DNA of 64,000 nucleotides from Glaciozyma antarctica PI12 (taxonomy: Eukaryota; Basidiomycota; Microbotryomycetes; Kriegeriales; Camptobasidiaceae), in assembly GCA_002917775.1 (NCBI GenBank), contig KZ627148.1:80855-144854 (forward strand), written 5' to 3'. This document shows, one piece after another, positions 55,457-64,000 of the stretch. Numbering within the stretch: the first letter of the stretch is position 1; every line of letters starts with the position of its first letter. The notes below the pieces were generated by a model. It worked only from the letters and a program-made list of their open reading frames with translations. It had not been told where the DNA came from and made no database searches. Both the position numbers and the translations under genes were made by a program.

Positions 55457-57562
55457 ATGGACGAACACCCATTCCCAGAGCTCGGGAGTGACTGGCTCAG
55501 CAACTCCCACTTAAAGCTCGCCGTCTTTCAAGCTGCACGCAAGTCCTGTCTTCCCCAACGCGCACCGTCCGACTCGGCTCACCAAGCTCTCGCGGTTACA
55601 CTCTCAACTTCCAATATACCAACCGCTCCGCACAGTACATCAGCTTCGTCTGTCCTCAACTCGATGGCCGCTGCACCTTCCGCATTTATGCGACTCGACA
55701 TGATTACAGGGCGTCGAAAGCTTCGGTCACCGGCTGCCAGTCCAGAAGGGCCGACAAGTTGAAGAGGCGGCGGAGAGACCAAAGCGGATCCACGGCGGGG
55801 AATACCACCACGGCGGACAAGGTCCTCGAGCGGAGCTGGAGCAGCGGATCCCGAGCTGAAAGACCTCCGTCGAGGGGAGCCAGGCGGCCCTCAAATTCCC
55901 ACCTCTCGAGCGAATTCACTACAGCGTCCTTCGTCCCAGAATCATCGCTCTCGCCGCTGTTCGTCTTTCTCAAGTTCCGAGTACTCGTCTTCTGAGAGCT
56001 GACGACTTTCTTGCGCGACGCAGTCCGAACCACTCACCTTTCCCACCCCAACCAACGGAATCTCAGCCCCCTCCTACGAGACTTTCCGCGTCCTCGCGTG
56101 CGCATCAGCTCTCCAGCACTCCGTCACCCTCCTCCTCAGTGATATCCCTCTCGTCGGCCGAATGGCGAACCAGCGCTTCAGCCTTCGCTGCAACTCGAAG
56201 GACAAGGGCTGCCTCTTCCGCCTCCGAGTCGATCGCGTCGATGAGGTCAAGAGCTTCGAGCGTTGGGTCGCGACGAAGTTGAGGAAGGATCACAACCATT
56301 CCGGACCGACGGACGTGGAGGAACGCGCTGGAATCACCGACGCAAATGGAGCTCCCCAGCCTTCGAGCGGCGCGCTAGGCGGGCGGGCCCCGACTTCTTA
56401 GCAACGCCTTCTCCCCTCCGTCATCTCTCTCCAGCGTAGGAATGTCGACGAGCCCGACCGCGGACCAGAAGCGAATCGCGCAGGAGCGAGTTCGAACGGA
56501 TCGGTCGAGTAGAGCGAGCTCGGCGCGGATGGGACCGAGGAGAGGGAGCGGCGCCGGAGCGGAGAAGGGGTGGAGGCGGAGTACGTCGGGCGATTGGGGC
56601 AGTGGTGGGAGGAGGAGTCGATGGACGTTACTAGGAGCGAAGAGCGCGACGATGGGCGACAGTTCGGTCGGCAGCGAGCTTCGAGGGACGCCATCGAGCG
56701 GAACGAGGCGCAAGAGGTTGGCGTTGGCGAAAGGCGAGGTCGGCGAGTGCCAAAGGCGAGTGAGTCAAAGACGGAGAGGGAGAGTGGCGCGAGGGTCAAG
56801 CAGGAGACCGGCGTGGTCGACTCGCAGGAGCAGCAGGACCACGACGACCGCGAAGTTGGCGAGCAGACGAGGATCAGGAGCAAGCACCGCTCGAGGGAGG
56901 ATTCGTTCGACGGGAGGGACGACGTTGAATGACCACCTAAGGCTCCTCGCCACGATCCCGTTCCTCAGCAGCAAGTCGCTCGCCCGCACCACCGCCGCAT
57001 CAGCTCCCCGGTCGACCAGTACCTCCCTCCTCCTCCCCCCTCTACTCGCCGCTCCCACAACCTTCCTCAACCTTTTCCCGCATTTCGCCGCTCCAGCAAC
57101 CTCCCTCCAACTCAAGCTTCGCACCACTCGACGTCTTCGCACCAAGCTCAGCATTTCCCGAGGGACCGCTCCGACTCGGCCACCGGTACCGCCGCCTCTC
57201 CCAGCTTCGCCACCGCTCAGCACTACCTCACCCCAGCTCCTCCCCAAGCCAGCTCCTCCCATCGCCGTCAGCGCACCTCGACCCCAGCGCCTTCCTCTCC
57301 CTCCTCCCACCCCTTCCTCCCCTCCCTTGCCGCCTTTCTCCACACCCTCTCCTCCGCCCTCAACTCCTACGCGCCCCTCCTCATCGCCTCCGGCCTCACC
57401 TCCTCCGCCGCCCTTGTCAATCCCATCGGTCTCGAACCGCACCACCTCGAGGCGTACGTCGACGCGTTTGGAGGGGGGATTGGAGTAATTGGAGGGATGC
57501 CAGCGTTCCAGAGGAGGAAGCTGAGGGTGGGGGTGGAGAGGGCGCGGGAGGAGTTGTTGTAG
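55457..57562 (+). pseudogene. FAR1-like tandem zinc-finger family, copy H (in-frame stops)
   Basis: It starts at 55457 (MDEHPFPELGSDWLSNSHLK). After an intron, module 1 reads YTLNFQYTNRSAQYISFVCP, QLDGRCTFRIYATR. After a second intron (donor GTACTC, acceptor GACGCAG) comes module 2: PLTFPTPTNGISAPSYETFR, FSLRCNSKDKGCLFRLRVDR, KLRKDHNHSG. The frame meets TAG at 56399-56401 and TAG at 56510-56512, then is open through YVGRLGQWWEEESMDV to TGA at 56931-56933 (Arg in copy F). It runs open again into SLAAFLHTLSSALNSYAPLL, IASGLTSSAALVNPIGLE and the end VERAREELL at 57560-57562. The whole second half is thus one frame with three stops. It is the closest relative of copy F. Confidence 0.7.
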
Positions 57563-57918
57563 CTGGCGAAGCGGAGGAGGCGGGAGGCTTTGAGTAGGGT
57601 TCTGTTTGCGCGAGGGGAACAGCTTGATATCAGTGGTACGTTACGCAGTGCTCAAGAGCGTCCAGAGAGGACCACAGACGCTGGGGAGATGGTCGGAGAG
57701 CAACCAGCTTCGTCGGCGACGAGGTCGATTCGAGCGCCTCCCTCTTGCCTCCTACCAACCCTCACGGCCAGCAGCTCCAGATGCCCACTCCTACGGCTCC
57801 AGGCGCCGTTCCCCTCAGCTCCAATCCGCGAAGCTGAGGACGAGAAGGTCAACGAAAGACCGACCTCCCAGGCTCCGTCATCGTTCGTTCTTCTCCTCCT
57901 CCCTTTCCTCCCACCAAA
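57563..57918. other. Intergenic region
   Basis: Between copy H and the small membrane protein; the end is CT-rich. No gene was recognised. Confidence 0.4.
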
Positions 57919-58155
57919 ATGCCCCACAAATTCAACCCCAAGAACCTCCAAGCCCCCATTGCCGCCTTCACCATGGCAGCGATGGTACTCCTCTGTACGT
58001 CCTCCCCTTCTTCCGCCGTTCGAAGCTCATGTGTGAACGCAGACGTGAGGACTGCGATTGGGCATGCGAGAGGGGATGCGGAGCTTAACAGGAGGGGATT
58101 GGCGCCGCCTGGGAAGGGGTGGGAGGGGGTACTGGCGGGTGGGAAGAGGTTGTGA
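57919..58155 (+). CDS. Small single-TM protein (62 aa), function unknown
   Basis: Two exons: MPHKFNPKNLQAPIAAFTMA begins exon 1, and a phase-1 intron (donor GTACGT at about 57995, acceptor GAACGCAG) joins AMVLL to YVRTAIGHARGDAELNRRGL. The end is GWEGVLAGGKRL. A hydrophobic segment (residues about 12-27) is followed by a basic, Gly-rich tail, the pattern of small mitochondrial or ER membrane proteins. A CT-rich tract directly precedes the ATG. I do not recognise the family. Confidence 0.6.
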   Translation: MPHKFNPKNLQAPIAAFTMAAMVLLCTSSPSSAVRSSCVNADVRTAIGHARGDAELNRRGLAPPGKGWEGVLAGGKRL

Positions 58156-60927
58156 TGAGGGCGGCAGAGTGGTGGAGGGTGCGCACGCCGGCGCGGAGGG
58201 AGAGGGAGCCCGGACGGTTGATAGCTGGGTGAGTGCGGTCTTGCGTGGGGGAGGGGAGGGAGCTGATTAGGTGCTGCAGCAGCTCCGATGGCACGATCGC
58301 ACGATCGCACGTACTCCTCGCCAGCTCAGCCCACGCCGGGTACTGTACGCTGCGTAGCGACACCTCAAAATCTGCAGCTGGCATCTCACACGCTTTGGCA
58401 AGCCGCCGATCTCCAGGATCTCGAACAGCGCGGACGAGGATGCTGGGAAGCGGCGTCGCGGACCTTGAGGAAGCAGGTGGCTGTCACGAGCGGGCGGAGA
58501 GGAGGAGGAGTGTATTGAGAATCTGGTAATGCAATGCCCAGTTGAGAGCTATCGAAGGACGCTGGAAAGAGGGAGGCGAGGAGCTCTGATCGTCGTCCTC
58601 GCTCAGTGTTTCTGTCTGCGTACTCCTTCGAGCGAGCTGAGCTTCATGGAGCAGGCCGACCCAGATGGGTGAGAGTTGGGCCGGGTAGACAGCTGAAGAT
58701 ACTTCTTGAGCAGTCGCTGCAGGGCCTGCACAGAGCGCAGGCGGGACGGGCTCCTCTCGCGCGAGCTCCGAGATGGTGACGTTGCTCTCACGTAGCAGCG
58801 TTCAAGAAGAAGCTTCCGACTGATGCTAGCTTCCCTTGCAGTCGATTGATATGGGGTAGGAGCGCTTTTGGAACGCTCGAGGACCCGACCTCGCCAGGAA
58901 TGCTCGCCCGCTCGCTCCGAACGGCACGCTCCTTCACCAGTCTTTCGCTCCTGCAGCTCCTGAAATGCCTCAGGATCGCAGAACGTCCCCTGCTCTCCAT
59001 CCGCGAGAGCTTCCCCTCCGTCATGCCCTCCAAACCGCCATCTCCTGTGCTCGGCCACCGCACCGGCGTCACGAACACAAGCGGCGAAGGCACCATCTAC
59101 GCCGGCTGCCTCCAAAACCGACTCCGCGACTCAGATCCTGCATATTGCGCTTTCGGATCGGATGGTGGAGTGAGAAGAGAAGGCGGAGGAGCGAGTTGAA
59201 GCGCCTTGTTTGCGTCTTTTGCGGGTCTTCGTGCGATTGAACGTCTGCGCCGATCCCATTCTTCGCTCTCCTCTACTCTCGCCCGTGTGCGCACCATAAA
59301 AATCCTTGCTCGCCTGTCTCCACACCCATCTATATCCCAAACAGTGCCAACGTCGCTCGGCCAAACCTCAGAGCAGTCTCGCAAGGTGGAAGCTCCCTTC
59401 GCAGCGGCGTCCCCAACTCCTAAACCCCCAGCACCATTCTCCTCCATCTCTTCCACCCTCCCACTCCTCCGCCACAAGCAACCTTGCGTCCGACCCACGC
59501 GAAGCCGTCGTCAATCCTCTCGCGCCTCTTCCGGAACGAGCAAGCGAGGGAACAGGAGAGGAGTTTCGCAGGAGGACCGGAGCTGCTGACGATCCTCTCT
59601 GGGGAAGCGTTTGATTTGGCGGGATCGACGAGGAGAAGCGTGCGGTGGTGAGCGGATTCCGGAGGGGTAGGGGCTAAGACGCTCCTTCACAGCTGGAGTT
59701 TCCGGTGTTGGCGCTGAGCTGGGGAGCTCAGCGATGCCGAGCGTCGATTCAGAAAGCGTTTAGTGAGAAGGCGTGCCAGCACCTCCTTTGCCCATGGAAA
59801 CCTACATGGGAGGAATCAAGACAACACGAGGAAGTAGAGAACTCCTGAATTTGGGATCGAAGCGACGGAAGCGAGGAGAAAGGGAGAAGAGGTGTGTGCG
59901 AAGGGGACCGGTGGTTCGCCGTTCGTGTTCGTGCGGGGGTGTCGTTCGAGAAGCCGGGCGAAAAAAGTTGGGGACGTGAAAGAGGGAGCGTGGGTAGGAG
60001 AGTCAGCTGAACGCCGAGGAATGCTGTCGGTGGAAGTTTGCGTTCGCCTGCGAAGAGGAGAAAGGGAGTTTTCAGACGCTTTTCGCAAGTTGTTGTTGGT
60101 TGTTGAGCTGCTTGATAGAGAACGCCCTGAGCAGCTACCGCCATCTCACGAGCGATAAGCGCTTTGGGCACATCTCAGAGGCGCAGGTGGTCAAAACGCA
60201 TCTGGGGTTGTCGAGCTGCCTGTTTTTCGCTGCTTCTCTCGGACGTTTCTCCTGCTGCTCCGACAACGAAGACGACACCATCGACAGCGGGTTAAGAAGG
60301 CCTGGCGTTCTGGCTAGACTCGATTCGGGGAGAGGCCGGGGACGAGATTGGATGAGAAAGTGAAGTGGTTTCACGAAGTCAGGGTTGGGTTGGATACGAT
60401 GCTGACGGGAAGGGAACGAAGCTATACAGAATCTGCTCGCGTTGCTTCTCTTGAACAGCAACTACATCCTCAGCTTGAACTCAGCAGGAAGAACTCGAAG
60501 AAGCGACCCTTCGAAGCGGACAGCGCGGACTTGCTCACACCGCCCTCTTTCAGCTCTGGCCTCTCCCTCTTTGACCTCCCTCTCCGCCCCATCCCTCAAA
60601 CATCTTCAGAACCGACCCTCTCCCCGGCCTGTTCACGCGCACACCTATCGCGAGCACCACTCGTGAGTCCCTCCGCCATTCTCCTTCCCTTCCCCTCCTC
60701 GGCGCGCGGGGTCGGCGCCGTCTGGAAATCCGACGTCTCACCGCCTAGTCTACCACCCACGAGCACAAGGAGACCTCCTTCAGAGCGACGCTAGCTAACC
60801 CCCAGCTCTCCCTACCTCAGTCCACCTCTCTCCGACACCCCTTCACTTCCTCATCAGAACCTTCTCGCTCGCCCCGACCCACGCGGCCGACCTTCCCAAC
60901 CGTTTGATAACTCCCCAACGACTGCAA
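58156..60927. other. Gene-poor stretch with a family relic
   Basis: Open frames exist on both strands but none is convincing. At 58965-59200 (+) a weak echo of the zinc-finger family is visible: ELPLRHALQTAISCA resembles the SRHALQVTTSYAW module start, and AGCLQNRLRDSDPAYCAFGS in another frame resembles the Cys-Cys core. The 60.4-60.9 kb part probably includes the leader of the C2H2 gene. Confidence 0.35.
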
Positions 60928-62915
60928 ATGGCTCCCTCTACTCGCCCCTCGAACAAGGAACGGCGCTTCAGTGCCGCCGCCGATTCGCCCTCCGAGCATT
61001 CGGACAACGACGATCAAGACGACGCGTATTTCGACGAGGAGGAGGAAGACGAGCCTCGCCAGCGGTATCATCCTCCTCAGCAGCACTCCCAGTATCGGCC
61101 GCAGCAGATGGACATTCTTGAACTCGTTCATCGTGCGGATTCCGCGTCGGGAGGAGGAGAGAAGGTGGAAGTCGCGCGGCCGTTTGGGTGCGAGGAGCCG
61201 GGCTGTGAGAAGGCGTTTGCGAGGAGGAGTGATCTCGTTAGGCACGCGAGGATTCACACCAACGAAAGGTGAGCTTCGTTTCAAATCGTCGCAGTGGAGG
61301 ATCGAGGGAACGATAGCTGACTTGCGCGTCTCCCCCTCTTCTGCAGGCCGTTCGTTTGCCCGTACCCCGTCTGCCGCAAGTCCTTCATCCAGCGCAGCGC
61401 GTTGACCGTCCACATTCGCGTACAGTGAGTGTCTTTTCGTCGCCTCGGCCCTCCTCGGAGCTAACTCCATCGCTCCTCAGCACCGGAGAACGCCCTCACT
61501 CGTGCGAAATCTGCCAACGCTCTTTCAGCGACTCGAGCTCGTTGGCTAGGCATCGTCGTGTTCAGTGAGTCCGGTTTGACCACTTTCGAGGAACGCGTTC
61601 TAACTGCGCCTTCTCCCTTCTTAGCACCGGCAAGCGTCCCTACAAGTGCAACGCGGACGAGTGCGGCAAGACGTGCGTGCTTCTCCTCCTTCCATTCTTT
61701 TCCCTTGACTTACTCGACTCGCTCACCAGCTTCTGCCGCAAGACGACGCTCACGAAGCACATCAAACGACAGCACCCGGACGCCGACCCCGCAGCGACCC
61801 CCGGTTACGACCACGGACCTCTCACTCACTCACCCGCCCTATCCTACCACTCGGGCTCCTCTCGCGGTGGCATGCCTCCCCACTCCCACTCTCCTCACCC
61901 CTCGCACCACGAGTGGCGCCACGAGTCTAACGTCCTCGCTCCTCTCCATTACCCTCCCTCTCCGCACGCCTCGCACTCGATGAACCGATCGCAATCGCTC
62001 CCGACCTACCCTTCCGACGGCCAGACCTACTCTTTTCCCTCGTCGGACGAGTACGGCCCTCCTCACCCCGCGCACCACCACCACGCCCACGAATCTCGCA
62101 GCGACCCAACGGGGAGGAGTCCGAGCCCTCCTGCTCACGGTTTGTCGATCCCAGCACGGTCATTCGCCCCTCCCGCGATCTACGATTCGCACGGGGACGC
62201 CGTCCAGGCGAGCTACACGCACGAAACGCCTTCGAACGGACCGTACGGACCGCCGACTCACACGCCGCACATGTACCACCCCCACCCGCAGTACTCGCAC
62301 CGCCCTACCTCTCCTCAACGCCACCACTTCCACCACAATCCTCCTCCGCAAGCGTACGCCGCTCAGCCCGTCCAGTACGGCTCTTCGTCGCACGGCAGCA
62401 GTCGATCGCATTCCAGCTCCCTCTCCCACCCCTCCAACCACACGCTCCTCCTCCCCTCGAAGCCTCAAATCCACCCGCCCTACCCTCCCCACTACTCTCC
62501 CCCGCCTTCCCACTACCCCCCGCCTCACCCGTCGCACGCCAGTCCTCGAACGTACTACGCCACTCCCACGCAAGCGGCTTACGCGGGGATTAACTATGGA
62601 ACGCCGTACCCTAGTGCCACCTCGCCGGCGACGACGTTTCAGGCGGGGAGTCCGAACAGGTTTTATGAGGACGAGTATGAGAGGAAGCCCGTCATTGGCT
62701 CTAGGAGTCCTGAGGCTCTAGGAGTCCTGAGGGTCGAGGATCTATGCTTGAGAGGTGGTTTTCGATTTCCCCAGTTTGTGATACATACCCTCACTCTCCC
62801 GTTCGCACGATCCCCCTCGGTTCTCGTTCCACCCCGTCGTCCTCGTCGTCGAGCTGATTCTCACCCCATTCTATACAGTTGTAGTTTAGCAGTATCGTAC
62901 GCACCGTCTTCTTAG
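60928..62915 (+). CDS. C2H2 zinc-finger transcription factor
   Basis: A nuclear DNA-binding protein with four or five C2H2 fingers split over short introns. It starts at 60928 (MAPSTRPSNKERRFSAAADS). An acidic stretch DDAYFDEEEEDEPRQR precedes finger 1 FGCEEPGCEKAFARRSDLVR...HTNER. Finger 2 is FVCPYPVCRKSFIQRSALTV. Finger 3 is HSCEICQRSFSDSSSLARH with the linker HTGERP. Finger 4 is YKCNADECGKT^FCRKTTLTKHIKRQH. The C-terminal 370 residues are His/Pro/Ser/Tyr-rich low complexity. A 17-bp tandem duplication at 62698-62731 shifts the last ~60 codons. Without it the frame would end in a poly-Ser tail. Upstream exons near 60.44-60.67 kb are possible but unproven. Confidence 0.85.
62698..62731 (+). 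repeat. 17-bp tandem duplication in the C2H2 gene
   Basis: GCTCTAGGAGTCCTGAG occurs twice head to tail. Because 17 is not a multiple of three, the reading frame after it differs from that of a single-copy allele. Confidence 0.9.
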
Positions 62916-63539
62916 TCTTGCATTAGTAGCCTCGCTTGCAAACAATCGTTCGCACGCTCTTTCGTTCGTTGAAGCGAGAACGGGCGTTTTTCGCGATGGC
63001 TGCGATGGCGAGCTGGATTCGCGAGAGATGTCGAGAGACACGCCTGGATACAGCTGCAAACACCTTTCACACTCGTCCAACAAATAGCGCGGCCGGGAGA
63101 ACCTGCTCAGAACGAGAATCAACAAAATTCGCGCCTCGGCCAGCGAGATCTCCTCCTTTCAATTTTTCTCCCATAGCCCGCTCCGCTGGTCTATGCGATC
63201 GGTGTGATGATTTCAGGCTTTTGTACTTCGGGGAAGCGGGAGGAGAGAAGAGCTCAGGGTGGATTATCAAGGAGGACGCCACCTGGGCTTGGGTGTCCCG
63301 GGAGGTGAGCTGCACGAGAGAGACCTTTCGAGAGACGCAGATAGTCTAGCTCTTTCGGTTACCTCCTCCTTACGTTCTTAAGACTGAACTGACGGTCTGG
63401 AGAAACGAGTTAAGCTCGCCTCCGCTGCCTGCGCGAAAGAACACCTGAGTGACTTCGGTTCTCCCCTCTCTCTTCCTGAGATCGTTCCTCTTCATCCGCA
63501 GAGCTCCCAAGCCACGCTAAAGTGACTACGAAATGAGGG
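62916..63539. other. Intergenic region
   Basis: Sequence downstream of the C2H2 gene. No gene was recognised. Confidence 0.4.
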
Positions 63540-63889
63540 AGGAGAGGAAAAAGTACCTGCGGCGACCTGGCTGCAAGAGCGGAGTCACGTAAATCCGCGA
63601 GGAGTCTTCTCGACCTCGCTGCTCGCCTTTCTTCCTCTCACACCCAACTCGAAATGCAAGGCTTTGATCCTGCGCTGTTCGGGCCGAGCTGGTGCCAGGC
63701 GTACGAGGTTGTGACTTGGAGAGCGTGGCGGGAGGGGAAGGTGTCGCCGACGGAAGGTATCTGGAAGGTCTGTACGGGGGAAGGGTAGTCAGTCGGGCAG
63801 CCAAGTAGGACCAGGAGAGAGGATGTGGCAAGGAGACTGGCGTACCGTCTTGAGCTTGCGAGCAAGAGCTGCATGAGACATTCCCCCAA
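63540..63889 (-). pseudogene. FAR1-like zinc-finger family, copy I (relic at window edge)
   Basis: The minus strand reads IPSVGDTFPSRHALQVTTSY and AWHQLG, the start of a family module. In the next frame it continues SLAFRVGCERKKGEQRGRED and RIYVTP, equivalent to the Cys core of module 2 in copy B, with the second Cys missing. A frameshift therefore separates the two halves. More of this copy may lie beyond the window edge. Confidence 0.5.
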
Positions 63890-64000
63890 CCGACTGCCTC
63901 TTGTCGAGCTGGTCCTTCAACGCCGGGCTTCCATCAGCTCCCATTCACTTTAGTGAGCCGTGCCTGCCAATCCAACGCACCTCGTCCTCGCGCTCCCTCT

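Overview
The window is nuclear DNA of a basidiomycete yeast, most likely Pucciniomycotina (Microbotryomycetes, Rhodotorula/Rhodosporidium/Sporobolomyces-like). The evidence is GC-rich sequence, compact genes cut by many ~50-70 nt introns (GTNNGY donors, GCTGAC/GCTAAC branch sites, CAG/TAG acceptors), short spacers, and fungal genes such as TOK1, PAM17, a CRH-type glycosidase and MED16. There is no bacterial, plasmid or viral signature. This placement rests on gene content and intron style, without any alignment.

Layout. 0-2 kb: a decayed zinc-finger family copy. 1.9-4.2 kb: an MFS transporter (-). 5.6-7.9 kb: a dead ferric reductase (-), facing away from its intact paralogue at 9.4-11.9 kb (+), with a chimeric scar between them (8.1-8.7 kb) made of zinc-finger-family and MED16 pieces. 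12.2-14.2 kb: another broken family copy plus an unassigned N-terminal segment. 14.5-21.5 kb: a housekeeping block on the - strand: methionine aminopeptidase 2, transketolase (start codon split by an intron) and an acetate-transporter (GPR1/FUN34/YaaH) homologue. 21.5-26.1 kb: gene-poor, with one tRNA-Thr and a 285-N assembly gap. 26.1-31.5 kb: MED16 (-) and a PTC7-type PP2C phosphatase (+), divergent. 31.7-33 kb: another family copy. 33.2-39.9 kb: TOK1 K+ channel (-), PAM17 (+), CRH-type transglycosylase (+). 40.2-45.4 kb: a cluster of family copies and fragments (-). 45.5-55.2 kb: LYC1-like acetyltransferase (+), an XMAP215/Stu2 TOG protein (+), a CSN8/PSMD8/EIF3K-type PCI protein (-). 55.5-57.6 kb: a family copy (+). 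57.9 kb: a small one-TM protein. 60.9-62.9 kb: a C2H2 factor (+). 63.5-63.9 kb: one more family relic.

The main signal is a multicopy gene family interspersed among ordinary genes. Its members carry two or three tandem FAR1/WRKY-GCM1-like C..C..HxH modules, acidic/serine-rich linkers, and a C-terminal ~70-residue helical module (SLSPSLxxLAPLLHxHGL or LSSxLxxYAPLLIASGLTS). About ten copies or fragments lie in 64 kb. Almost every one shows frameshifts or in-frame stops, whereas the neighbouring housekeeping genes are largely intact. Two copies share a TAG at exactly the same aligned position. The family looks like a rapidly turning-over, possibly transposase-derived set whose copies seed ectopic recombination with neighbours, including MED16.

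All gene models are hand-spliced from sequence. Exon edges not stated explicitly are approximate. The family names and functional calls are from motif recognition, not database search.
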